A DNA stretch of 20,021 nt from DATJGR01 sp041739525 (GTDB taxonomy: Bacteria; Pseudomonadota; Gammaproteobacteria; Pseudomonadales; Azotimanducaceae), in contig JBGSNQ010000173.1 of NCBI GenBank assembly GCA_041739525.1, positions 1 to 20,021 of the forward strand, given 5' to 3'. Shown piece by piece: positions 1 to 7,286 of the stretch. The notes under the pieces were generated by a model. The model saw only the letters and a list, made by a program, of their open reading frames with translations, was not told the DNA's origin and did not search any database. Numbering within the stretch: the first letter of the stretch is position 1; every line of letters starts with the position of its first letter. The position numbers were made by a program, and so were the translations under genes.

Positions 1-1144
1 CCTTGGCGCGCGCGTCGGCGATGTCGCGGCCCACTGCAAGTGCGACGCCCATTCTGCGTTTCCCTCGTACTTCCGGTTTGCCGAACAGCCGCAATTGAAC
101 GCCCGGCACCGCGAGTACGCTCGCCACGTTCTCAAACACCACGCGATCCGACTCACCTTCCACCAGAATCGCGGCCGACGCCGAAGGACCCCGCTGCTCG
201 ATCTGCGGAACCGGCAGACCGAGGATCGCGCGCGCGTGCAGCGCGAACTCCGACAGATCCTGGCTGATCATCGTCACCATGCCGGTGTCGTGCGGCCGGG
301 GCGACACTTCGCTGAACCACACCTCGTCGCCACGGATGAAGAACTCCACCCCGAAAATGCCGAGCCCGCCGAGTTCACCGGTGACGAGGCGCGCGATCCG
401 CTCGCACTCGACCAGCGCCGCGCTACTCATCGGCTGGGGCTGCCACGATTCCACGTAATCGCCGTCTACCTGACGATGCCCTATGGGCGCGCAGAACGAC
501 GTCTCGCCGACGGTGCGCAACGTCAGCAGCGTGATCTCGTATTCGAAGTCGATGAAGCCTTCGACGATCACGCGTCCGGCACCCACGCGCCCACCGGCCT
601 GCGCGTAGTTCCAGGATTTTTCGATGCCGTCGCGGTTGCGGACCACCGACTGGCCTTTGCCCGAACTGCTCATCACCGGCTTCACGACGCACGGCGTGCC
701 GATCGACTCGACCGCAGCCTTGAAGTCCTCGAGCGTGTCGGCGAAGAGATAGCGCGACGTCGGCACGCCGAGCGTTTCGGCGGCGAGGCGGCGAATGCCT
801 TCGCGGTCCATCGTCAAGCGCGCGGCGCGTGCGGTTGGAATCACGTGCAGACCTTCGCGCTCCATCTCCACCAGCGTCGGCGTCGCGATGGCCTCGATCT
901 CCGGAACGACGAGATCCGGCTTTTCCTTCTCGATCACCGCGCGCAGCGCGGCGCCGTCGAGCATGCTGATCACGTGGCTGCGATGCGCTACCTGCATCGC
1001 GGGCGCATTGGGGTAACGATCGACGGCGATCACCTCGACACCGAGACGCTGCAATTCGATAACGACTTCCTTCCCGAGCTCGCCCGATCCCAACAACATC
1101 ACTCGGGTGGCGGTCTTCGACAGCGGCGTTCCGATTGAAGTCAC
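1..1144 (-). CDS. purT: Formate-dependent phosphoribosylglycinamide formyltransferase PurT (partial, C-terminus cut by window edge)
   Basis: PurT is a cytoplasmic ATP-grasp enzyme that uses formate and ATP to formylate GAR to FGAR, the third step of de novo purine synthesis. The 381 visible residues align without gaps to my memory of E. coli PurT (392 residues), so only about ten C-terminal residues are missing. Visible motifs are GSGELGKE (19-26), the ATP-binding KPVMSSSGKGQ (155-165) and FSEVSPRPHDTG with the metal-binding Glu279, all at E. coli numbering. I chose the GTG at 1144 because VTSIGTPLSKTATRV matches the length of the family N-terminus and an AGGA Shine-Dalgarno lies 7 bases upstream. 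That ribosome site overlaps the stop codon of yrdA, whose coding end is 10 bases away, so purT is probably translated by reinitiation within a yrdA-purT operon. The identification is secure. Confidence 0.97.
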   Translation of the reverse strand, partial: MTSIGTPLSKTATRVMLLGSGELGKEVVIELQRLGVEVIAVDRYPNAPAMQVAHRSHVISMLDGAALRAVIEKEKPDLVVPEIEAIATPTLVEMEREGLHVIPTARAARLTMDREGIRRLAAETLGVPTSRYLFADTLEDFKAAVESIGTPCVVKPVMSSSGKGQSVVRNRDGIEKSWNYAQAGGRVGAGRVIVEGFIDFEYEITLLTLRTVGETSFCAPIGHRQVDGDYVESWQPQPMSSAALVECERIARLVTGELGGLGIFGVEFFIRGDEVWFSEVSPRPHDTGMVTMISQDLSEFALHARAILGLPVPQIEQRGPSASAAILVEGESDRVVFENVASVLAVPGVQLRLFGKPEVRGKRRMGVALAVGRDIADARAK

Positions 1145-1154
1145 TTCGACATCC

Positions 1155-1688
1155 TTAAGGGTTGACGGCGAGTTGCGGACGGAGATCGCGTTTGAAACGC
1201 CGTGCGTTCTCGACGTAGTGCAATGCGGATCGGCGCAGCCCTTCGATCTGCTGCGGCGTCAGTTCGCGTACCACCTTGCCCGGCGCACCCATCACCATGC
1301 TGTTGTCAGGAATTTCCTTTCCTTCGGTTATAAGTGCGTTCGCGCCGATCAGGCAGTTGCGACCGATCTTCGCGCCGTTCAGCACCACGGCATTGATACC
1401 GATCAGACTGTTATCGCCGATGGTGCAGCCGTGCAGCATCACTTTATGGCCGATCGTGACGCAGCTGCCGATCACGATGGGCGAGCCGGGGTCGGTGTGC
1501 AGCACCGAGCCGTCCTGCACGTTCGAGTCTTCGCCGACGGTGATCAGCTCGTTGTCGCCACGGATTACCGCGTTGAACCAGACGCTCGCATTCTTCCGCA
1601 GCAGGACGTTGCCGATGACGATCGCCGAATCGGCGATGAAGTACTCCCCTTCAGCGCGCACGCGCTGTTCCCCCAACTGATAGATCAT
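1155..1688 (-). CDS. yrdA: Gamma-class carbonic anhydrase-like hexapeptide-repeat protein (YrdA family)
   Basis: This 177-residue protein is a left-handed beta-helix protein of the YrdA/gamma carbonic anhydrase family, built of imperfect hexapeptide repeats (I/V-G-x-x-x-x) over most of its length. The three zinc-ligand histidines are present at about residues 64 (VLHTD), 81 (IGHKV) and 86 (MLHGC). The family-conserved Arg43, Asp45, Gln58 and Asp59 are also seen. Family members are trimers with a zinc between subunits; many lack measurable carbonic anhydrase activity and their physiological role is unclear. I start at the ATG at 1688 (MIYQLGE), which matches the usual family N-terminus and is preceded by AAGGCGG. 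An upstream TTG at 1706 would add only six unlikely residues (MARRNR). It is the first gene of a pair with purT, 10 bases downstream. Confidence 0.93.
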   Translation of the reverse strand: MIYQLGEQRVRAEGEYFIADSAIVIGNVLLRKNASVWFNAVIRGDNELITVGEDSNVQDGSVLHTDPGSPIVIGSCVTIGHKVMLHGCTIGDNSLIGINAVVLNGAKIGRNCLIGANALITEGKEIPDNSMVMGAPGKVVRELTPQQIEGLRRSALHYVENARRFKRDLRPQLAVNP

Positions 1689-1717
1689 TCTGTTCCGCCT
1701 TGCCAACCGTTAAGGGC

Positions 1718-1746
1718 ATTGTGGCATCGGAGCGCGCAGCGACCAA
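1718..1746 (-). promoter_or_regulatory. Candidate sigma-70 promoter for yrdA-purT
   Basis: Read on the minus strand, TTGGTC (1741-1746) and CACAAT (1718-1723) are separated by exactly 17 bases. Each box matches 4 of 6 consensus bases. A start site near 1711 would leave a leader of about 23 bases with the AAGGCGG ribosome site just before the ATG at 1688. This is spacing-supported pattern matching only. Confidence 0.28.
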
Positions 1747-1836
1747 GCCATCGGCGGGACGTCCGACGGCCTCACCTTGCCAGTAGCCGACGGCGCACGA
1801 CCTCGTGCATAGTCGGACGCAGAGGTTTCAAGAGCC

Positions 1837-2193
1837 ATGAACGAACCGCGAATTCGACGTAAGTTACCGGCCTTCGAAGTGCTCGCAGAACTCGCGCGGC
1901 GCGATCCGGCGGCACTGCAGGCCCTCGGCAATCTGTTGACCGACGACGTGATCAAACACGCGCCGCGTCCGGCGTCGCGGCGCCGCCTCGAAGGTTTGAA
2001 GTTCCGCATCGAAATGGAACGCCGCCGATCACCGGATCCATTGGCCGCATGCGTGCGTCTGTCGAAATTGATGCACGAATCGCTGTCGGAACTTCACACC
2101 GTTCTCAACGAGCCCGACGGATTCCGCCGATCTGCTCCGCGCGAGGTCGGAACCGTGCTCGGCTTCCCTCGTCCCAACCAAGAATCCGTATAA
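1837..2193 (+). CDS. DUF3135 family protein
   Basis: This is a 118-residue, highly charged, probably helical and soluble protein with no signal peptide or membrane segment. The pattern LPAFEVLAELARRDPAALQ near the N-terminus, then RRRLEGLKFRIEMERRR at about 49-65, and DPLAACVRLSKLMHESL at about 67-83 is what I associate with the DUF3135 family of gammaproteobacteria. The function of that family is unknown. The ATG at 1837 gives the expected family start; the ribosome site is weak (GAGG about 11 bases upstream). It is divergent from yrdA and is followed after 28 bases by the Nudix gene on the same strand. The last 15 or so residues (PREVGTVLGFPRPNQESV) look like a lineage-specific tail. Confidence 0.82.
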   Translation: MNEPRIRRKLPAFEVLAELARRDPAALQALGNLLTDDVIKHAPRPASRRRLEGLKFRIEMERRRSPDPLAACVRLSKLMHESLSELHTVLNEPDGFRRSAPREVGTVLGFPRPNQESV

Positions 2194-2194
2194 T
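2189..2194 (+). promoter_or_regulatory. Candidate -10 box (TATAAT) before the Nudix gene
   Basis: A perfect TATAAT overlaps the TAA stop codon of the DUF3135 gene, 27 bases upstream of the Nudix GTG start. Perfect -10 boxes are rare by chance in DNA this GC-rich. No good -35 box is seen 16-18 bases upstream and no TGn extension precedes it, so the evidence is one-sided. It may give the Nudix gene its own transcript. Confidence 0.22.
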
Positions 2195-2221
2195 CGATCC
2201 GTCCCGCTAGTACGAGCCACC

Positions 2222-2767
2222 GTGAAATACTGCAGCACCTGCGGCCAATCCGTTGGCCTGCGCATTCCCAATGGCGACAATCGCGAGCGTTTCGTCTGCG
2301 ACGGATGCGGCGCGATTCACTACCAGAACCCCAAAGTCGTTACCGGTTGTTTGCCCGTATACGGCGATCGAGTGTTGTTGTGCCGGCGCGCCATTCAACC
2401 GCGCGCAGGGCTGTGGACACTGCCGGCGGGCTTTCTCGAGAACGGTGAGACGAGTAGTGACGGCGCAATCCGCGAAACGCTCGAGGAGGCTTGTGCCAAC
2501 GTCTCCATCGAGGGGCTATACGCGGTGTTCAACCTGCCGCACATATCTCAGATCTACATGTTCTTTCGAGCGTCGCTGCTCGATCTCGACTTCAAGCCGG
2601 GCTTCGAATCGACCGACGTACGGTTGTTCCAGGAACACGAGATTCCCTGGGGCGAACTCGCCTTTCCGGTGGTTCGCGACACGCTGCGGCACTACTTCAG
2701 CGACCGATCGAGCGGCGTCTACCCGGTGCGTATGGGCGACATCCTGTTCGATCGCAGGAAGTCCTGA
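2222..2767 (+). CDS. Nudix hydrolase with N-terminal zinc ribbon
   Basis: This 181-residue cytoplasmic enzyme should cleave a nucleoside diphosphate linked to another group (Nudix chemistry, Mg-dependent); ADP-ribose, NADH or FAD-like compounds are usual for relatives, but the substrate cannot be read from the sequence. The N-terminus is a four-cysteine zinc ribbon (Cys4, Cys7, Cys26, Cys29). The Nudix box runs from Gly70 to about Ala92 with Gly70, Glu76, Arg84, Glu85, Glu88 and Glu89 all in place. The last consensus glycine is Cys91, and zinc-ribbon Nudix relatives often lack that glycine. It is not NudC, because the SQPWPFPxS signature is absent. The start is a GTG, supported because it places the zinc ribbon at the very N-terminus. 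It converges on purL with only 9 bases between the two stop codons. Confidence 0.93.
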   Translation: MKYCSTCGQSVGLRIPNGDNRERFVCDGCGAIHYQNPKVVTGCLPVYGDRVLLCRRAIQPRAGLWTLPAGFLENGETSSDGAIRETLEEACANVSIEGLYAVFNLPHISQIYMFFRASLLDLDFKPGFESTDVRLFQEHEIPWGELAFPVVRDTLRHYFSDRSSGVYPVRMGDILFDRRKS

Positions 2768-2776
2768 TTCACCCTG

Positions 2777-5700
2777 CTAGCCCAGCGCCACACGCGCGTT
2801 TCGGAACAGCCTGACCCACGGTCCATCCTCGCTCCATTCGTCCGGGTGCCAGGAGTTGTTGACGCTGCGGAATACCCGCTCGGGATGCGGCATGACGGCC
2901 AGCACGCGACCGCCGGCATTGACGATACCGGCGATGCCGTTCACCGCACCGTTCGGATTCGCCGGATACGAACCCGCCACCGCGTGCCGGTTGTCGACGA
3001 ACTGCAGCGCAATCGCGTTCTGCTGGATCAACGCTTCCAACCCGCCCGGTTCGACGAACTCTGCACGCCCCTCGCCGTGCGCCACGGCAATCGGCAGCAC
3101 CGACCCTGCCATCGCATCGAGCCACGGCGAACCGACGGCATTGATACGCACCAGGCTCGCACGCGCTTCGAACTGTTCCGACCGGTTTCGTACGAAACGG
3201 GGCCAGTGCGCAGCGCCGGGAATGATCGACTTCAGGTGCGCGAACATCTGACAGCCGTTGCACACGCCGAGGCTCAGCGTGTCCGCTTCGAAAAACGCCG
3301 CGAAGGAATCGCGCACGCGCTCGTGATACAGGATCGATTTTGCCCAACCGCCACCGCCGCCCAACACGTCGCCGTAGGAGAAGCCGCCGCATGCGACGAG
3401 CACCTGAAAATCGCGCAAGCTGCGGCGATTCTCGAGCAGATCGGACATGTGCACGTCTACAGGGTCGAAACCGGCGCGATCGAACACCGCCGCCATTTCG
3501 AGATGGCTGTTCACGCCCTGCTCGCGTAATACCGCGACACGAGGCCGCACGCCACGGTTTACATATGGCGCAACCACGTCGTCGGACGGAACAAACGTCA
3601 GTGTTGCACGCATGCCGGAGTCGTCCGCGGAAATCCCCTCGAACTCTTCGTCCGCACAGGCCGGATCGTCGCGCATACGTTGCATGCGGTAGCTGGTCTC
3701 CGCCCAACGACGTTGCAACGCCGCAGCGTCCGCATCGAGGAGCGTTGTGCGCCCCACTCTGAATACGACGCGACGTTGCCGCTGCGGAACGCCGAGGTCG
3801 TACACGTGTTCACCGAGGCCGACGCCTGCGAATCGAGCACGCACCGTCGCTACATCCGCCTCGGCCACCTGCAGAACCGCACCGAGTTCCTCGGCAAACA
3901 ACACCGCGACCGCGCCCGCTTCGTCTTCAACACCGAGAGTTCCAAGGTCGATGTCGAATCCGCATCGACCCGCGAACGCCATTTCCAACGCACACACCGC
4001 GAGACCGCCGTCGGAGCGGTCGTGATACGCGAGCACCTTGCCGTCACGCAGTAGTCCCTGAACGGTGCGGAAGAATCCCGCCAAACGAGACGCATCGTCG
4101 ACGTCCGGGCATCGATCACCGATCTGCCGATGTGTCTGCGCCAGCGCGCTTCCGCCGAGTCGATTCGCACCGCAGCCGAGATCGACCAGCAACAGTCGCG
4201 TGCGACCGCGATCGAGCCGCAACACAGGCGTTGCCGCTCTGCGAACGTCGGGCACCGGCGCGAACGCGGATACGATCAACGTCATCGGCGCCGTTACCGA
4301 GCGTTCACCGCGCGCATCGCGCCACTGCGTGTGCATCGACAAGCTGTCCTTGCCCACCGGAATCGCGATGCCCAACGCAGGGCACAATTCCATCCCAACG
4401 GCGGTAACGGCGTCGAACAACGCCTGATCCTCGTTACCGCGACCGGCTGCAGCCATCCAGTTCGCCGACAACACGACGCGCGCAAGTTCCTCTACTGTGA
4501 CCGAAGCCAGATTCGTCAGTGCTTCGCCGATCGCCATCCGCGCGGATGCGGCCGGATCGATCAGTGCGAGCGGTGAGCGTTCACCCATCGCCATCGCTTC
4601 GCCTTGCAGCGTTTTGAAACCGAGTGTCGTCACGGCCGCGTCGGCGACAGGTACCTGCCACGGGCCGACCATCTGATCGCGCACCACGAAACCCGTAATG
4701 CTGCGATCGCCTATCGTGATCAGAAACTGTTTGGAGCCGACGGCCGGGAACCGCAACACGCGATCGAGCGAATCCGCCAAGGACACGCGCGGCAAGTCGA
4801 GCGCGCTGAGTTCGTTCGAACGACGTGCAAATGAACGCTGCAACTTCGGCACGTTGCCGAACAGCACCGCCATCGGCAGATCCACCGGTGCGTTGTGGAA
4901 CTGCTCGTCGGCGACGATCAGCCGCGGCTCCGTGGTGGCATCGCCCACCACGGCAAACGGGCACCGCTCGCGCGCGCAGATCCGTTCGAACACCGCGAGA
5001 TCGTCGTGCGCAACCGCGAGCACATAACGTTCCTGCGCTTCGTTGCACCACAGTTCGTGCGGCGCGAGCCCGGGATCGGCGCTCGGCAGGCGACGCATTT
5101 CGAATCGGCCGCCACGTCCGGCGTCTTTCACCAGTTCCGGCAGCGCATTCGACAAGCCACCCGCGCCGACGTCGTGGATCAAGCGGATCGGATTCGCGTC
5201 GCCCAGCGATGCACATGCGTCGATCACTTCCTGACAGCGCCGCTGCATCTCGGCGTTGTCGCGCTGAACCGATGCGAAGTCGAGATCGGAACTGCTTTGC
5301 CCGGAAGCCATCGAAGATGCGGCACCGCCGCCGAGGCCGATCAGCATCGCCGGCCCACCGATCACGATGAGGTGCGTCGCGCCGGTGAACGGTATTGCGT
5401 TGACGTGCTCGGGCCGCACGTTGCCGATGCCGCCCGCGATCATCACTGGCTTGTGATAACCGCGCACCCGTGCAAGGTCGTTGGCCGGCGCATACTCGAA
5501 CGTGCGGAAATAACCCGTCAGCGCGGGCCTGCCGAATTCGTTGTTGAACGCCGCCGCGCCGATCGGCCCTTGCAGCATGATGTCCAACGCCGAGACGATC
5601 CGCTCCGGCTTGCCGGTATCGATCTCCCACGGCTGCTCGTCGTCAGGAATGTTCAGATGCGACGTGGTGAATCCGACCAGACCGGCTTTGGGCTTCGACC

Positions 5701-6673
5701 CGCGCCCCACCGCCCCTTCGTCGCGTATCTCGCCGCCCGATCCCGTGGCCGCACCGGGGTACGGCGCGATTGCTGTCGGATGATTGTGCGTTTCCACCTT
5801 CATCAGCACGTGCACGGGTTCTGCAACGTAGCGATAGCGGTGGCTGGCCGGATCCACCATCCAATGCTCCGTGTGATAACCCTCGATCACCGCGGCATTG
5901 TCGGAGTATGCGGAAAGGATGCCCTCGCCGTTGATGTGGCGGTGCGTGTTGCGAATCATGTCGAAGAGAGAATGCGGTGCCGGTTTGCCGTCGATCGACC
6001 AGCGCGCGTTGAAAATCTTGTGGCGGCAGTGCTCCGAGTTCGCCTGCGCGAACATCATCAGCTCCACGTCGGTCGGATCGCGCCCGAGTTGCCGATACGC
6101 ATCCGCGAGGTAGTCGATTTCCACATCGCTAAGGGCAAGCCCCAGTCCCTCGTTGGCATCGACCAGCGCCCCGCGACCGTTCGCGATGAATGGAATGGTG
6201 CTGAGCGGTTGCGGCGTACGTGTGGCAAACGACGCGGAAAAGTCTTCGCCCACAACGACGCTCTGAGTCATCCGGTCGTGTAGCAGCGGTGCAAGCCTGT
6301 CCACTGCACCGATTCCCGCGACATACCATCGCACGGCACGTTCGACGCGCCGCACTTTATCGAGACCACAGATGCGAAAGATGTCGGTTGCCTTGCTCGA
6401 CCACGGCGAGATCGTTCCGGGTCGCGGCAACACGGTAAAGAGCGGTTCACCGGCCCGTTTCGGCAACCCGACGCGCGGACCGTATTCGAGCAGCGCCTCG
6501 GCCACGCCCCTTTCCTGCATCGTTAGTTCGCCGTTCAACGACAGCAGATGGACATACTCCGCGTACAGCGCCGTTACCGCCGGATCTGCGGCGCGCACCT
6601 GGACCAATAGCTTGTTGAGGCGAAACGCGGAAAACGCCGGGGGGCCGGGCAGCACCATAAGGGCGTCCGTCAT
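2777..6673 (-). CDS. purL: Phosphoribosylformylglycinamidine synthase PurL (single-chain FGAM synthetase)
   Basis: PurL converts FGAR, glutamine and ATP to FGAM, the fourth step of de novo purine synthesis, directly after the PurT/PurN step. The protein has 1298 residues, close to the 1295 of E. coli PurL. The order is an N-terminal PurS-like domain, a linker, two AIRS-like ATP-binding halves containing HNHPTAIAPYPGAATGSGGE and GSKPKAG, and a C-terminal class I glutamine amidotransferase. The amidotransferase triad is Cys1138 (LGVCNGCQM), His1263 and Glu1265 (MPHPERVF), a constant offset of 3 from E. coli. I start at the ATG at 6673 (MTDALMVLPG), which overlaps the tadA stop as ATGA. An upstream extension of the open frame to 6922 would lie inside tadA and is not used. 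Nothing in the chain appears broken. Confidence 0.98.
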   Translation of the reverse strand: MTDALMVLPGPPAFSAFRLNKLLVQVRAADPAVTALYAEYVHLLSLNGELTMQERGVAEALLEYGPRVGLPKRAGEPLFTVLPRPGTISPWSSKATDIFRICGLDKVRRVERAVRWYVAGIGAVDRLAPLLHDRMTQSVVVGEDFSASFATRTPQPLSTIPFIANGRGALVDANEGLGLALSDVEIDYLADAYRQLGRDPTDVELMMFAQANSEHCRHKIFNARWSIDGKPAPHSLFDMIRNTHRHINGEGILSAYSDNAAVIEGYHTEHWMVDPASHRYRYVAEPVHVLMKVETHNHPTAIAPYPGAATGSGGEIRDEGAVGRGSKPKAGLVGFTTSHLNIPDDEQPWEIDTGKPERIVSALDIMLQGPIGAAAFNNEFGRPALTGYFRTFEYAPANDLARVRGYHKPVMIAGGIGNVRPEHVNAIPFTGATHLIVIGGPAMLIGLGGGAASSMASGQSSSDLDFASVQRDNAEMQRRCQEVIDACASLGDANPIRLIHDVGAGGLSNALPELVKDAGRGGRFEMRRLPSADPGLAPHELWCNEAQERYVLAVAHDDLAVFERICARERCPFAVVGDATTEPRLIVADEQFHNAPVDLPMAVLFGNVPKLQRSFARRSNELSALDLPRVSLADSLDRVLRFPAVGSKQFLITIGDRSITGFVVRDQMVGPWQVPVADAAVTTLGFKTLQGEAMAMGERSPLALIDPAASARMAIGEALTNLASVTVEELARVVLSANWMAAAGRGNEDQALFDAVTAVGMELCPALGIAIPVGKDSLSMHTQWRDARGERSVTAPMTLIVSAFAPVPDVRRAATPVLRLDRGRTRLLLVDLGCGANRLGGSALAQTHRQIGDRCPDVDDASRLAGFFRTVQGLLRDGKVLAYHDRSDGGLAVCALEMAFAGRCGFDIDLGTLGVEDEAGAVAVLFAEELGAVLQVAEADVATVRARFAGVGLGEHVYDLGVPQRQRRVVFRVGRTTLLDADAAALQRRWAETSYRMQRMRDDPACADEEFEGISADDSGMRATLTFVPSDDVVAPYVNRGVRPRVAVLREQGVNSHLEMAAVFDRAGFDPVDVHMSDLLENRRSLRDFQVLVACGGFSYGDVLGGGGGWAKSILYHERVRDSFAAFFEADTLSLGVCNGCQMFAHLKSIIPGAAHWPRFVRNRSEQFEARASLVRINAVGSPWLDAMAGSVLPIAVAHGEGRAEFVEPGGLEALIQQNAIALQFVDNRHAVAGSYPANPNGAVNGIAGIVNAGGRVLAVMPHPERVFRSVNNSWHPDEWSEDGPWVRLFRNARVALG

Positions 6674-7179
6674 CGGGAGTCCCGTGAACGAGGAGGCGCG
6701 ATTATACGTGAGTCGTCGCCGCCCGCCTCCCGGCGCTCGCGAAAGAACGCCTTGAGCAACGCGCTGCAGTCGTCGGCGAGTACACCCTCGACCACTTCGA
6801 CCCGGTGATTGAGCGCGGCGTTTTCGATGGCGTTCGTGGTGCTGACGATCGCCCCGGCGCGCGGTTCGCGCGCGCCGAATACGAGCGTCCGGATCCGCGC
6901 GTGCACCAGCGCCCCGGCGCACATGGTGCAGGGTTCGATGGTCACGTAGAGGCTCGCCCCGGGCAGTCGATAATTGCCGACATGCGCGGCCGCGGCACGC
7001 AACGCGACGATTTCGGCGTGAGCCGTCGGATCGTGGCTGCCGATCGGCTGGTTGGCGCCCTCGCCCAGCACTTCGCCATCGCGGACGACGACTGCTCCGA
7101 CCGGCACCTCACCGTTGCGTGCTGCACGCGCGGCCCACTCGAGCGCGCGCCCCATGTAACCCTCATCCGTCTTGTTCAA
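6670..7179 (-). CDS. tadA: tRNA-specific adenosine deaminase TadA
   Basis: TadA deaminates adenosine-34 to inosine in the anticodon of tRNA-Arg(ACG), which lets this tRNA read CGU, CGC and CGA codons; it is usually essential. The 169-residue protein has the zinc-deaminase signature: His54 and catalytic Glu56 in PTAHAEI, and Cys84 and Cys87 in PCTMCAG. The EVPVGAVVV, NQPIGSHDP and NYRLPGA segments match E. coli TadA. Start choice is uncertain. TTG at 7179 keeps the conserved residues before the first helix (DEGYM); ATG at 7155 has GAGGG just upstream but would drop those residues and leaves only 4 bases spacing. Its stop codon overlaps the purL start by ATGA, so the two are very likely co-transcribed and translationally coupled. 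The roughly 15-residue tail (DDSRIIAPPRSRDSR) is not part of the catalytic fold. Confidence 0.95.
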   Translation of the reverse strand: MNKTDEGYMGRALEWAARAARNGEVPVGAVVVRDGEVLGEGANQPIGSHDPTAHAEIVALRAAAAHVGNYRLPGASLYVTIEPCTMCAGALVHARIRTLVFGAREPRAGAIVSTTNAIENAALNHRVEVVEGVLADDCSALLKAFFRERREAGGDDSRIIAPPRSRDSR

Positions 7180-7217
7180 CGCCGCACCGAGAACCGCCAG
7201 TTCCGTAAAGGGTGCGC

Positions 7218-7246
7218 ATGATACTGGCGCGTCGCCGCTGCGGTAA
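7218..7246 (-). promoter_or_regulatory. Candidate promoter for tadA-purL
   Basis: On the minus strand, TATCAT (7218-7223, 5 of 6 consensus bases) is preceded at 17 bases by TTACCG (7241-7246, 3 of 6). A start site near 7211 would leave a leader of about 32 bases before the TTG at 7179. The 107-base divergent gap to the flavin monooxygenase is the only place for a tadA-purL promoter outside coding DNA. No PurR-like operator palindrome was recognised. Confidence 0.3.
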
Positions 7247-7286
7247 GCTCGCCGATTCCCGCGTATCGACCAACCGAGGAAACCGG

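Noticed and set aside
95..1138. A 347-codon plus-strand open frame opposite purT
   Set aside because: The opposite strand encodes PurT with conserved motifs at E. coli numbering; this frame is its shadow.
7212..7286. An upstream start for the flavin monooxygenase
   Set aside because: The extra 25 residues (MRMILARRRCGK...) precede the first barrel strand and lack the GAGGA site that marks the ATG at 7287.
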